62,446 nt of DNA, from the NCBI GenBank assembly GCA_038746285.1, contig JBCDKT010000021.1, forward strand, positions 1-62,446, in the 5' to 3' direction. The translations under genes were made by a program, and so were the position numbers. The DNA comes from Bacteroidota bacterium. Lineage in GTDB: Bacteria; Bacteroidota; Rhodothermia; Rhodothermales; JANQRZ01. The first letter of the stretch is position 1. Each line of letters begins with the position of its first letter. Below the pieces are notes generated by a model. The model was not told where the DNA came from and searched no databases. It was given only the letters and a program-made list of their open reading frames with translations. Shown here one piece after another: positions 1-8,017 of the stretch.

Positions 1-68
1 CGAAAAATATTACTATAAAACATTAATATAATATTATTATAAGAATATAATTATCAAATATATACAAC
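1..68. other. Extremely AT-rich stretch at the left edge
   Basis: Almost every base is A or T, in a region otherwise about two-thirds GC. It lies beyond the terminator of the minus-strand gene that follows. No reading frame or clear repeat is visible. On the minus strand it gives the weakly T-rich tail after the terminator hairpin. Confidence 0.6.
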
Positions 69-106
69 TAAGGGGCCTCGCCGGCGTCAGCCGACAAGGC
101 CCCTTA
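69..106 (-). terminator. Hairpin terminator of the secreted PA-domain gene
   Basis: A perfect 10-bp stem (TAAGGGGCCT at 69-78, AGGCCCCTTA at 97-106) encloses a second 4-bp stem (CGGC/GCCG). It sits 56 bp after the stop codon of the minus-strand gene and is followed on that strand by AT-rich DNA. It could act in both directions. Confidence 0.7.
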
Positions 107-161
107 AGTCAGACCCAGTGTGGAGCACGCACGCGGCGTGCCGCACCGAGGCCAGGCTGTG

Positions 162-1826
162 CTAGCGCACGACCGTGACCTGCTCGCTGAGCTGCGTCGC
201 ACCGGCCGTGAGGCGGTAGACGTAGACCCCGCTCGGCAGGCTGGCCGCGTCGAACTCGACCGTCTGCAGGCCGGCCTGGCGGACGCCGTCGATGAGCGTG
301 GCGACCTCGCGGCCGAGCACGTCGTAGACCACGAGGCTCACATCCTGTGCCGTCGGGAGGTCGAAGCCGATTGTCGTCTTGGACGAGAACGGGTTCGGGT
401 AGGCCGACTCGAGGCGGAACGTGCCCGCCTGCGTCGTCTCCTCAACGTCCACAGTGAACATCCGAGCTTCGGTCGCATTGGCGAAGAGCTCTGCCTCCGT
501 CGTGCCCGCTACGTAGGCGAACCGAACCGTCACACTAGCCCCTGCGCCAATGTCGTACGGACCCGTACCGGTGACGGCAGCCCGCTCAGCCGGGTCACCG
601 ATAGGCGAATTATCTCCTGTGAGTGCCGCGAAGAGCTGATCGTCGTCGGCTGTGGTAGCGTCTGTGCTGTACCCGGAGAGCCCATCTACGCCGATGGCTG
701 TCACACCGTAATACTGGGTCATGGTGTCGTCGAAGACGTAGGGCAGAGCCAGGTCTTCGTTGTAGCCTCCGGAATCATTCTGAGAAGCTCCGGGATCAGA
801 CCCAGGCGGAGGGTCATCGGCATCCACGATGTCCCAGTCGGCAAAGATGCCGATGTAGGCGTCGTCGATAGCGCTGCCTGATGTGTTTCGCACTTCGAGC
901 TCAACGATCACGAAGGAATCTCCTGTGCGCGAGTACGAGCGCTGCGTTACGCTCACACCCAGTTCCTCCGAATCATACGACGTAGTAAAGCCCTGATCGA
1001 AAGGATCGGGGAGGCTACCGATAGGTGCCACGTCTGCTACGTTCACAAACTCCGGTGCTGCCCCCGTGTAAGGGTTGGTGTTGACAATGCCCCCCTGTGC
1101 GACGAGCACGCTGCTCACGAAAAGACCGCCCTGGGTGGTGTCGTCCTGGACGATGAAGGCGAACGGCTCTCCATCACCCTCGGCAGCGAAGTTAGCGTTC
1201 GAACCGAGGAAGCCGTAGTCGTAGACGCTGAAGACGATCTCACCCGTTTCATGCGTCCCCACCGTGGAGGGCGGGGGAGGGAAGACCTGAGGCGTGATGT
1301 TGATCGGGACGATCGTTACGTTTGAACCGAACTTAGTTTCCACGGTGAGGGCATCGCGGACGGTCATCGTGACGGCAGTCGCTGGTATGGTGCATTCCAA
1401 CGGATCGCAGTCGCCGCCAAAGTTGGGAACATCGTCGACGGTGCTGCCGATGATGACCGCAGCCGCACCGGCCGCCGAAGCTCCTCTGACCTTCGTGGAG
1501 AACTGGCAGGAGCCGCGGTAGATGAGGACGATGTTGCCCTCCACCTCCTCAGGGTTGTCGATGGACGGGACGAACCCAAGCGGATCGGCGTCCGGGTTGT
1601 CTGGGTCCTCGGCGCAGCCGATGTCGGGCTCGGCGAGTACGATGGGGAGCGGGCCGACGTTAGTGTCCTCCTCGAAGGCAGTACCGAAACTGATCCCGTA
1701 CGAGGCGTACGTATCGCCGCCTTCAACAACAACGTTGAGGCTGTCGCTCGAGTCCTGCGCGAAGGCGGAGGACGGAGCCAGAACTAGCGCGAGGAGTGCG
1801 ATTAGGCAGTAGCGCAAGGTTTTCAT
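162..1826 (-). CDS. Secreted protein with protease-associated (PA) domain and Por sorting tail
   Basis: A 554-residue exported protein. Residues 1-23 form a clear signal peptide ending AFAQ. Around residues 80-175 there is a PA-like segment (VEGNIVLIYRGSCQFSTKV, then AAGAAAVIIG), a fold usually inserted in secreted proteases and receptors. The middle has beta-rich repeats with no protease motif that I can see. The last 80 residues are a type-A Por (type IX) secretion sorting domain: YPNPF, then VYDVLGREVATL, then LPSGVYVYRL. It is probably delivered to the cell surface. The substrate is unknown. Its base composition is more uneven than that of neighbouring housekeeping genes. Confidence 0.8.
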   Translation of the reverse strand: MKTLRYCLIALLALVLAPSSAFAQDSSDSLNVVVEGGDTYASYGISFGTAFEEDTNVGPLPIVLAEPDIGCAEDPDNPDADPLGFVPSIDNPEEVEGNIVLIYRGSCQFSTKVRGASAAGAAAVIIGSTVDDVPNFGGDCDPLECTIPATAVTMTVRDALTVETKFGSNVTIVPINITPQVFPPPPSTVGTHETGEIVFSVYDYGFLGSNANFAAEGDGEPFAFIVQDDTTQGGLFVSSVLVAQGGIVNTNPYTGAAPEFVNVADVAPIGSLPDPFDQGFTTSYDSEELGVSVTQRSYSRTGDSFVIVELEVRNTSGSAIDDAYIGIFADWDIVDADDPPPGSDPGASQNDSGGYNEDLALPYVFDDTMTQYYGVTAIGVDGLSGYSTDATTADDDQLFAALTGDNSPIGDPAERAAVTGTGPYDIGAGASVTVRFAYVAGTTEAELFANATEARMFTVDVEETTQAGTFRLESAYPNPFSSKTTIGFDLPTAQDVSLVVYDVLGREVATLIDGVRQAGLQTVEFDAASLPSGVYVYRLTAGATQLSEQVTVVR

Positions 1827-1975
1827 AACGAATTGCGTTGGTTAGTGGTGTTGACGGTCGTGCCCTTTGCCTCGTCTCTTTACTCGGGTCGCGCTGGAGT
1901 TGGGGGGAAGAGGGGGTTTGTAACAGGGCAACAGCGCGATTATACGGGCTTCCGGGACGAAGACGCAACCTTTTT
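1827..1975. other. Intergenic region upstream of the PA-domain gene
   Basis: It separates the start of the minus-strand PA-domain gene from the tail of the broken DUF4130 gene. I see no good TAnnTTTG box and no reading frame with coding character. Confidence 0.4.
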
Positions 1976-2365
1976 TTACGCGTCCGGCTCGCGGGTGTGC
2001 TCACCCTTTGCCCATGTCCTGGTCTTTGCCCGTGTCCTGGTCGCCTCGGTCTCGCTCTGCATCTCGGTCAGCGAAGGCCAGTACCGGCGCGGCACATGCT
2101 GGAGCTGAAGACGAGGGTTAGATCTCTCTGGAATCGTGACCGCTCGGAAGTACGTCTGCCACATCCGCTGGAACGCATACCCCTCTTCGGCGCGAGGCGC
2201 AGAGGCGTCCGCCGGCACCGGAGCGAAGCGTCTCCCCGCCGCGTCGTGGACGAGGGCGTAGCCCCGGTGCCGGTCTACGATGGCCCACTGCATCGCCGGG
2301 TAGCGCGGCGAAGTGCTCGCCGATGAGCGGGAGCACGTTAGTGGGGCGCTCGCGTGTTTTGCGGA
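1976..2365 (-). pseudogene. Frameshifted, truncated DUF4130 (TIGR03915-type) gene
   Basis: On the minus strand one frame reads RERPTNVLPLIGEHFAA and stops matching at about 2305. The match resumes in another frame as RYPAMQWAIVDRHRGYALVHD and continues through FQRMWQTYFRAVTIPERSNP and LQHVPRRYWPSLTEM. These are characteristic of the DUF4130 family, which normally works beside a radical-SAM protein. Joining the two parts needs about two extra bases near 2303-2309, next to the GCGCGG run. The N-terminal half of the family is missing beyond about 2365, and no radical-SAM partner is nearby. I read this as a decaying remnant; a sequencing error could explain the shift but not the missing N-terminus. 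Confidence 0.7.
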
Positions 2366-2546
2366 GCGGTTTGGCAGAGCAGACACCTCGGCGAGGCGTC
2401 CCTACCCCGCCATCTCCAGTGGGGCTATCTCCGGTAGGGCGCGCTCGGCGAGCGCGCCGTTGCACCGGACCTCAGCGCAACGTGCCCTATCGCCGCGAGG
2501 TACCGGTCCTCGGTACGCGGAGCAGCCACTCGGCATCGGCCTGGTT

Positions 2547-2698
2547 GACGGCGATGGAAGAAGGGAGACGGCGATGGAAGAAGGGAAAGGGGGAAGATGC
2601 AACACGGACCGCTCTCCTCCACTCTACCATCTTCTATCCTTCTCTACCATCTTCTATCCTTCTGGTCGAGACAGAGCGCGATGGCTTCGCTACCTTTC
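2547..2698 (+). repeat. Promoter-array element F (20-bp units in both arms)
   Basis: Two tandem copies of GACGGCGATGGAAGAAGGGA (2547-2586) are followed, after a spacer, by two copies of CTCTACCATCTTCTATCCTT (2622-2661). Then comes a core with the box TACCTTTC (2691-2698) just before hemG. The layout (purine arm, pyrimidine arm, box) resembles the other array elements in this window, although here the box lies after the pyrimidine arm. Confidence 0.65.
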
Positions 2699-2708
2699 CT
2701 TCTACACC

Positions 2709-4073
2709 TTGCTCTCCACGCCTATCGTCCCCCTCACCCCACACATCGCCGTCGTCGGCGGCGGCATCAGCGGCCTCGCTGCCGCGTGGCGGCTGCGCGA
2801 GCGCGGAGCAGCGGTCACGCTCTTCGAGGCACAGGGTGAGACCGGCGGGGTGATCCGCTCGGTCCACCGCGACGGGTTCCTCGTGGACGAGGGCCCGAAC
2901 ACGCTCGTGGCCCGGTCGCAACGCGTGGTGAACACCCTAGCGGCACTCGGACTGGACGAGCAGCAGGTCTGGGCGAGCGAGGCAGCGAAGGCGCGCTACG
3001 TGGTCCGCGGTGGCAGGCTCGTTCCGGTCCCGACGTCGCCGCGCAGCTTCGCCACGACCCCGCTGCTCTCGGCGCGGGCCAAGCTCCGCCTGCTCGCCGA
3101 GCCGTTCGTCCGAGCTGGCACCGACGAGGACGAGTCGCTGGCCTCGTTCGTCCGCCGCCGCCTCGGGGCCGAGGTGCTCGACTACGCGGTCAACCCGTTC
3201 GTGGCGGGCGTCTGGGCGGCCGCTCCGGAGCGGCTCGCGGTGCGCCACGCCTTCCCGGCCCTGCACGCGATGGAGCGCGAGCGTGGCTCGCTCGCGCGCG
3301 GCCTCGTCCACCGGATGCGTACCCGCCCCCCCGGACCACGCCTCTCGGCGCGCCCGTTCTCCTTCGCTGGCGGCGCGCAAGCCCTCCCCGACGCCTTCGC
3401 CCACCGCCTCGGCGATGCCGTCCGGTTGCAGACCTCAGTCACCGGGCTGGAGCGCACGGGCGAAGGCTGGACGTTGACGACCCGAGCGGACGGCGGGGAG
3501 CGCGAGGGCCGGTTCGACGGCGTCGTGTGGGCCGCCCCGCTGGACCGGCTGCCGGAGATTGAAGCCGGGCGGGCCGTGCCGCCGGTGTCCCACTCCGCCG
3601 TCTCAGTCCTCGCGCTCGGCTTCCGCCGCGCCGACGTGGCGCACCCCCTCGACGGGTTCGGCGTCCTCATCCCGGAGCGCGAGCCGTTCCGCCTCCTCGG
3701 CGCGCTGTTTTCCTCGACCCTCTTCTCGAACCGCGCACCCGAGGGCCACGTCCTCCTCACCTGCTTCGCCGGCGGCACCCGGCACGCGGCCGACGCGCTG
3801 CTCCCGACCGACGACCTCGTGGCGCTCGCCCTCCGCGACCTGGGCACGCTCCTCGGCGTGCGCGGCGATCCGGTGTTCGTCCACCGGAAGCGGTGGGACC
3901 GGGCGATCCCGCAGTACGACACCGACTACGACCGCGTACTCGGCACCCTCAGCCACCTCGAAGCTGCGAATCCCGGTCTGCACTTCGCGGGCAACACGCG
4001 GGGCGGCATCTCGGTGGGCGACGCGCTCGAGACCGGCCTCGAGGCCGCCGACCGGCTAGCAGGTGCCGGCTGA
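2709..4073 (+). CDS. hemG: Protoporphyrinogen oxidase (HemG/HemY type)
   Basis: FAD-dependent oxidase that converts protoporphyrinogen IX (or coproporphyrinogen III) to the porphyrin in haem synthesis. The N-terminal dinucleotide-binding fold reads VGGGISGLAAAWRLRERGAAVTLFE, followed by GGVIRS and the typical DEGPNTL. The C-terminus has the FAD-contacting NTRGGISVGDALETG. About 454 residues fits the family. No ATG lies in frame close upstream, so I chose the TTG at 2709, eighteen residues before the glycine motif; the start is uncertain because it is only about 10 bases from the promoter-like box. Its end overlaps the convergent gene by 18 bases. Confidence 0.88.
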   Translation: MLSTPIVPLTPHIAVVGGGISGLAAAWRLRERGAAVTLFEAQGETGGVIRSVHRDGFLVDEGPNTLVARSQRVVNTLAALGLDEQQVWASEAAKARYVVRGGRLVPVPTSPRSFATTPLLSARAKLRLLAEPFVRAGTDEDESLASFVRRRLGAEVLDYAVNPFVAGVWAAAPERLAVRHAFPALHAMERERGSLARGLVHRMRTRPPGPRLSARPFSFAGGAQALPDAFAHRLGDAVRLQTSVTGLERTGEGWTLTTRADGGEREGRFDGVVWAAPLDRLPEIEAGRAVPPVSHSAVSVLALGFRRADVAHPLDGFGVLIPEREPFRLLGALFSSTLFSNRAPEGHVLLTCFAGGTRHAADALLPTDDLVALALRDLGTLLGVRGDPVFVHRKRWDRAIPQYDTDYDRVLGTLSHLEAANPGLHFAGNTRGGISVGDALETGLEAADRLAGAG

Positions 4074-4757
4074 GCCGCCGAAGGCGAGGTACTGCAACAG
4101 TTTCCGCTTGGCCACCGGAAGGATCGTCGCCTCGACGGGAAAGTCGAGGTCGGTGGCGAGGCGGTAGGTGGCCGGAGCCGGCAGGTCGGGGTGCTCGGCG
4201 ACGAGGCGCTGCTTGAGGTCGTGCGCCTGCGCGTCCGCCGAGGCCGTCCCGACCGCCGCCGTGCGGAGGCTGCGGAAGCGCTCGTCGTGGCGCGTGAAGA
4301 TGGACACCGCGTAGCGAAGAATGCGTACCACGCCACTGTCGGGGACGAGCAGGTACCCCTCGTCCTGGTACGACGGCACGATCCCGACGGCCTCGACCTC
4401 GGTGTGCTCGTCCACGAAGTCGAAGATGGCCCGTCCTTCCTCGATCACCTCCTCGACGAGCGGCGAGGCCCACGCGATCAGGGTCTCAAAAAGAAACGCA
4501 GGCTCATCCATCGGCTCGTAGCGCAGCGTGCCCTGGTTCAGATCGATACCGGTGATCTGGCCGCGCCCGCGCAGCGCGTCCGACCCGTCCGCGACTTCCT
4601 GCATCGCCTCGTGGAGGTGAATCAGGTCGGCGAGGTGCGGATAGACGGCGTTTTCGCCGAACGCGCGGCGGGCTTCCTGGAGGCCGTGAAGCACCCGGTA
4701 GCGGGTGGATTCTTCGTCATGGGCGCCGGTGAACAGCGCGAGGTCAAGCGCGGGCAT
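4056..4757 (-). CDS. Conserved hypothetical protein, 233 residues
   Basis: I do not recognise a family. The protein is soluble, acidic, without signal peptide or membrane segments. It starts MPALDLALFTGAHDEESTRY and contains VDEHTEVEAVGIVPSYQDEGYLL. The repeated aromatic and acidic pattern suggests one compact domain. The end overlaps hemG tail to tail by 18 bases. A box reading TACCTTCG on the minus strand (4822-4815) lies about 58 bases before the start, which supports expression. Confidence 0.65.
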   Translation of the reverse strand: MPALDLALFTGAHDEESTRYRVLHGLQEARRAFGENAVYPHLADLIHLHEAMQEVADGSDALRGRGQITGIDLNQGTLRYEPMDEPAFLFETLIAWASPLVEEVIEEGRAIFDFVDEHTEVEAVGIVPSYQDEGYLLVPDSGVVRILRYAVSIFTRHDERFRSLRTAAVGTASADAQAHDLKQRLVAEHPDLPAPATYRLATDLDFPVEATILPVAKRKLLQYLAFGGSAGTC

Positions 4758-4814
4758 GGCACGCGAGGGCTGGTGACTGCTTCACCGAACCTTTGCAAAT
4801 TGCCTGCCATTGTC

Positions 4815-4822
4815 CGAAGGTA
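4815..4822 (-). promoter_or_regulatory. -7 promoter box TACCTTCG
   Basis: It matches the TAnnTTTG-like box seen before many genes here, and lies 58 bases upstream of the hypothetical gene. It also sits just beyond the stop of glyS on the same strand. Confidence 0.45.
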
Positions 4823-4828
4823 CGGCCT

Positions 4829-6268
4829 CTATTCCTCGTCTGGCTGCCACTCGGCGATACGGTCGGCGATGTAGCGGCGGGCGTTGTCGGCCGGGATGCG
4901 CTCCTGCACCATCGAGTCGCGGTCGCGGATCGTGACGGTCTGGTCCTCGAGCGTGTCGCCGTCGACGGTGAGGCAGAACGGGGTGCCGATCTCGTCCTGC
5001 CGCCGGTAGCGCTTGCCGACGGAGCCTTTCTCGTCGTAGAAGACGTTGAACTGCCGGCGGAGGTCGTCCTCGATCCGGTGCGCCACGTCGGGCATGCCTT
5101 CCTTCTTAACGAGCGGGAAGACGGCGGCGGTGTAGGGCGCGATTTCCGGGTGGAACTTGAGCACCGACCGCTTCGCGCCGTCCACTTCTTCTTCGCGGTA
5201 GGCGTCGCAGAGGACCATCAGGATCGTCCGGTCGAGGCCGACGGAGGTCTCGACGACGTAGGGCACGAAGCGCTCCTGGCTCTGCGGGTCGAAGTATTCC
5301 ATCTTCTTGCCGCTGAACTCCTGGTGCCGGGCGAGGTCGTAGTCGGTGCGGCTGTGGATGCCCTCGACCTCCTGCCAGCCCATTGGGAAGGCGTACTGCA
5401 CGTCCTGGGCGGCGTCGGCGTAGTGGGCGAGCTTCTCGTGCTGGTGCCAGCGCAGCTTCGAGGCGCGCACGCCGAGGCCGAGGTGCCAGTCCATCCGCTT
5501 CTGGCTCCATGCTTCGTACGCCGGCATCTGCTCGCCGGGCTTGACGAAGTACTGCATCTCCATCTGCTCGAACTCGCGCATCCGAAACACGAACTGCCGC
5601 GCCACGATCTCGTTGCGGAACGCCTTGCCGATCTGCGCGATGCCGAACGGGACCTGGAGGCGGGCCGTCTCGCGGACGTTCTGGTACTGGACGAAGATGC
5701 CCTGCGCGGTCTCGGGCCGGAGGTAGACCTTGCTCTCGGAGTCGGCCGCGGGGCCGATGTGGGTCTCGAACATCAGGTTGAACTGCCGCACGTCGGTCCA
5801 GTCGAACGCGCCGGAGTCGGGGCTGCGGATCTCCTCGTCCATGATGACGGCGTGGAGCGCGCCCGACGGGTCGTCGGCGTTGAGAGCGTCCACGAGCCGG
5901 TCGTAGACGGCGTCGGCACGGTCGTCCTTGCCCTTCTTGCGGAGCTTCGCGATGTGACCCTCGATGAGCTGGTCGGCGCGGTAGCGCATCTTCGAGGCCT
6001 TGTCGTCGATCAGCGGATCGCTGAAGGCGTCGACGTGGCCCGACGCTTTCCACACCGTCGGGTGCATCAGGATCGCCGCGTCGATGCCCTCGATGTTGTC
6101 GTGCCGGTAGACCATCGCGCGCCACCACCGCTCGCGGACGTTGCGCTTGAGCTCGACGCCGAGCGGGCCGTAGTCGTAGACGGCCGAGAGGCCGCCGTAG
6201 ACCTCGGAGGACTGGAAGATGAAGCCGCGCCGCTTGGAGAGCGAAACGATCGTGTCGAGGTCGGGCAT
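4829..6268 (-). CDS. glyS: Glycyl-tRNA synthetase, dimeric class II
   Basis: It charges tRNA-Gly with glycine. The N-terminus, LDTIVSLSKRRGFIFQSSEVYGG followed by DYGPLGVELKRN, is diagnostic of the alpha2 enzyme. Class II motifs follow: LRPETAQGIFVQYQNV, then PFGIAQIGKAFRNEI and MREFEQMEMQYF. The C-terminus has the anticodon-binding segment (VAHRIEDDLRRQ, DEIGTPFCLTVD). ATG at 6268 gives 479 residues, normal for the family; the longer upstream reading frame runs through repeat DNA and is rejected. A TACCTTCT box (6306-6299, minus) lies about 30 bases upstream. Confidence 0.97.
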   Translation of the reverse strand: MPDLDTIVSLSKRRGFIFQSSEVYGGLSAVYDYGPLGVELKRNVRERWWRAMVYRHDNIEGIDAAILMHPTVWKASGHVDAFSDPLIDDKASKMRYRADQLIEGHIAKLRKKGKDDRADAVYDRLVDALNADDPSGALHAVIMDEEIRSPDSGAFDWTDVRQFNLMFETHIGPAADSESKVYLRPETAQGIFVQYQNVRETARLQVPFGIAQIGKAFRNEIVARQFVFRMREFEQMEMQYFVKPGEQMPAYEAWSQKRMDWHLGLGVRASKLRWHQHEKLAHYADAAQDVQYAFPMGWQEVEGIHSRTDYDLARHQEFSGKKMEYFDPQSQERFVPYVVETSVGLDRTILMVLCDAYREEEVDGAKRSVLKFHPEIAPYTAAVFPLVKKEGMPDVAHRIEDDLRRQFNVFYDEKGSVGKRYRRQDEIGTPFCLTVDGDTLEDQTVTIRDRDSMVQERIPADNARRYIADRIAEWQPDEE

Positions 6269-6298
6269 GGGGTAGGGTTCGGGATGAGGAGGGGGGCT

Positions 6299-6306
6299 AG
6301 AAGGTA
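6299..6306 (-). promoter_or_regulatory. -7 promoter box of glyS
   Basis: TACCTTCT on the minus strand is followed by a pyrimidine-rich leader with no Shine-Dalgarno sequence before the glyS ATG. Confidence 0.5.
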
Positions 6307-6323
6307 GACGAGCGGCCCGAACC

Positions 6324-6463
6324 GGAGTGGGGAGAATGGATGGAAGAGCGGAAGGGGTCAGGCGCGGAAGAAAGGAAGAGGGCGTTGGCGCAGAGCACAA
6401 CGGCCTCGCTACCTTTCTCAGCTTTCCTGCGCTCTTCCGCTCTTCCGCTCTTCCGCTCTTCCG
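6324..6463 (+). repeat. Promoter-array element G (8-bp units, self-complementary arms)
   Basis: A purine-rich arm contains GGAAGAGCGGAAG (6342-6354). The core carries TTGGCGCAG and the box TACCTTTC (6410-6417). The other arm is four copies of CTCTTCCG (6432-6463). The 13-base segment of the first arm is exactly complementary to 6434-6446, so the element can fold. Both flanking genes are on the minus strand, so the box faces no start codon. Confidence 0.7.
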
Positions 6464-6473
6464 CTCCTGAAGC

Positions 6474-7634
6474 TCACCCCGCCACTGCCTCGATGGCCGC
6501 GCGCAGCGGGTCGAGGCGGAGGCGACCCTCGTAACGCTCGCCGTTGACGAACAGGGCCGGCGTGCCGTCGACGCCGCTGCGGACACCGCTCTTGAAGTCG
6601 GCCCGGACGCGGTCGGCGAAGGCGTCGGTGTCGAGGTGCTCGCGGAAGGCGTCGAGGTCGAGGCCGAGGCCGGCGGCGAGGGCGTCGATGCGGTCGTCGC
6701 TGAGGGCGTCCTGGTGGGCGATCAGGGCGTCGTGCATGGCCCAGAACTGGCCCTGTGCCCCGGCGGCTTCGGCGGCTTCGGCCGCGCGCTGCGCGTGTGC
6801 GTGGACGCGGACGAGCGGGTAGTGCCGGTAGGCGGCGAGGAGGTCGTCCCGCTCGTCGAGCAAGGTGTCGAGGAAGCCGTGGACGCGGGCGCAGTAGGGG
6901 CACTCGAAGTCGCCGTACATCAGGACCGTCACGGCCGCGTCGTCCGGGCCGCGCCGGTGGTCGCGGTCGCTGACGGGGAGCGCGAGGCGGCGGCGCTCCT
7001 GAACCGGCACGCCCTGCCCGTCCGAGGGGCGGCTGACGACGAGCGCGCCGTCGCCGGTCTCGGCGCGCTCGGCCCCGCGGCCGAGGAGGCCCGCGAGGCC
7101 GTCGGCCCCGGCGTAGCGGCGGAGCATCCACACCTCGGGGATGACCTCGGCGACGATCTCGCCCCGGTCGAACATCCGCACGACTGCGCTCTCGGAAGCC
7201 ACGACGGCGACGGCCCCGGTGCGGAGCGTGATCGAAGCCCCGGCCATGTGGCGGCTCCCGAGGCCCATCGGGATGTCGACGCCGTCGGAGGAGGCGTCGA
7301 TGTAGCGGGCGGCCGAGACGGCGACCCCGTCGTCGGTCACGACGAACCCGCCGTCGAGCTGGGCGAGCTCTTTGACCGTCTCGCGGAAGGCGGGGTCGGC
7401 GACGCGGCGGGCCTCGTCGGGGTGGCCGAGGAGCGGGTCGAGGACGAGCGGTCGGCTGTGGGCGAGCACGGCCTCGGTATCCCCGACCACGAAGAGGGTC
7501 CCGATCTTGCGCCCCTCGCGTCCCTCGCGGGCGATCTCGACGGCGAGCGAGAGGACGGCTTCGAGCGTGTCCTGGTTGACGCCGCTCCGGCCGGAGCAGA
7601 CGTCGCGGAGGGCGTCGGGGTTGGGCGTCTGCAT
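6474..7634 (-). CDS. Diadenylate cyclase (DisA_N) fused to a DsbA-like thioredoxin domain
   Basis: Residues about 20-170 are a diadenylate cyclase (DAC) domain, which makes the second messenger c-di-AMP from two ATP: GRKIGTLFVVGD, LDPLLGHP, LDGGFVV (DGG at 94-96) and PMGLGSRHMAGASIT (RHM at 128-130). The common motifs are DGA and RHR, so two positions deviate. Residues about 230-386 are a DsbA/Thioredoxin_4 domain: YGDFECPYC (redox pair C245, C248), DALIAHQDALSDD, and the cis-proline loop GTPALFVNG. There is no signal peptide or membrane segment, so both halves should be cytosolic. A linker of about 60 residues joins them without any gap in reading. I know of no characterised enzyme with this arrangement. 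ATG at 7634; a TAACTTCT box lies about 35 bases upstream. Confidence 0.85.
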   Translation of the reverse strand: MQTPNPDALRDVCSGRSGVNQDTLEAVLSLAVEIAREGREGRKIGTLFVVGDTEAVLAHSRPLVLDPLLGHPDEARRVADPAFRETVKELAQLDGGFVVTDDGVAVSAARYIDASSDGVDIPMGLGSRHMAGASITLRTGAVAVVASESAVVRMFDRGEIVAEVIPEVWMLRRYAGADGLAGLLGRGAERAETGDGALVVSRPSDGQGVPVQERRRLALPVSDRDHRRGPDDAAVTVLMYGDFECPYCARVHGFLDTLLDERDDLLAAYRHYPLVRVHAHAQRAAEAAEAAGAQGQFWAMHDALIAHQDALSDDRIDALAAGLGLDLDAFREHLDTDAFADRVRADFKSGVRSGVDGTPALFVNGERYEGRLRLDPLRAAIEAVAG

Positions 7635-7665
7635 GGGCGGGCGGCTGGCGTGATTGGCTGAGGCC

Positions 7666-7673
7666 AGAAGTTA
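7666..7673 (-). promoter_or_regulatory. -7 promoter box of the cyclase-DsbA fusion gene
   Basis: TAACTTCT on the minus strand, 32 bases before the ATG. Its upstream side is directly abutted by the palindromic element at 7678-7818. Confidence 0.4.
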
Positions 7674-7825
7674 GATAACCCAAGTTGCGTGGTACAACTC
7701 CGAGAGGGCTACCACCCCGGACCGCAGACGGCAGACCGCCGGTTCCGGCACCCACGGCGGTCTGCCGTCCGTCGTCTGCGGTCCACCGGCACGGCGAGCG
7801 AATAGGGCACAACTTGGGTTAGATA
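7671..7825. mobile_element. MITE-like hairpin element with 7-bp direct repeats
   Basis: TTAGATA occurs at 7671-7677 and 7819-7825 as a direct repeat. Just inside are inverted ends ACCCAAGTTG (7678-7687) and CAACTTGGG (7810-7818). In the middle, a 22-base arm (7719-7740) pairs with 7756-7784 apart from a 7-base bulge. The arms contain GACGGCAGAC and GTCTGCCGTC, similar to the repeats around the four-helix-bundle gene at 21.6 kb. It has no coding capacity. Confidence 0.6.
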
Positions 7826-7935
7826 CAGGCGACGTGCCGCGTGCAGGCAAGGGTGGCCCCCTACACGCAGAGTCTCCGGCTTAGTTCGACCGAGGAGGGC
7901 GCGATGCGATCTTCCCACGCAGCGCCCGCCGCCCT

Positions 7936-7942
7936 TATTTTC
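7936..7942 (+). promoter_or_regulatory. Possible -7 box of the carotenoid operon
   Basis: TATTTTC lies about 75 bases before the cruF ATG in otherwise GC-rich DNA, followed by a C-rich leader. No -33 TTG is at good distance. Confidence 0.35.
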
Positions 7943-8017
7943 ACCGTCCCCCGAAACCCCGCGGACCCGGCCTCGTCGCTCCCTGCCCAACCGCCTGGCC
8001 GCCCCGCCTCCCGCCCG

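Noticed and set aside
4793-6307. Long + strand reading frame opposite glyS
   Set aside because: It is the GC-rich complement of glyS, with V/L/A/E/D-rich composition and no family match; the glyS motifs on the other strand are unambiguous.
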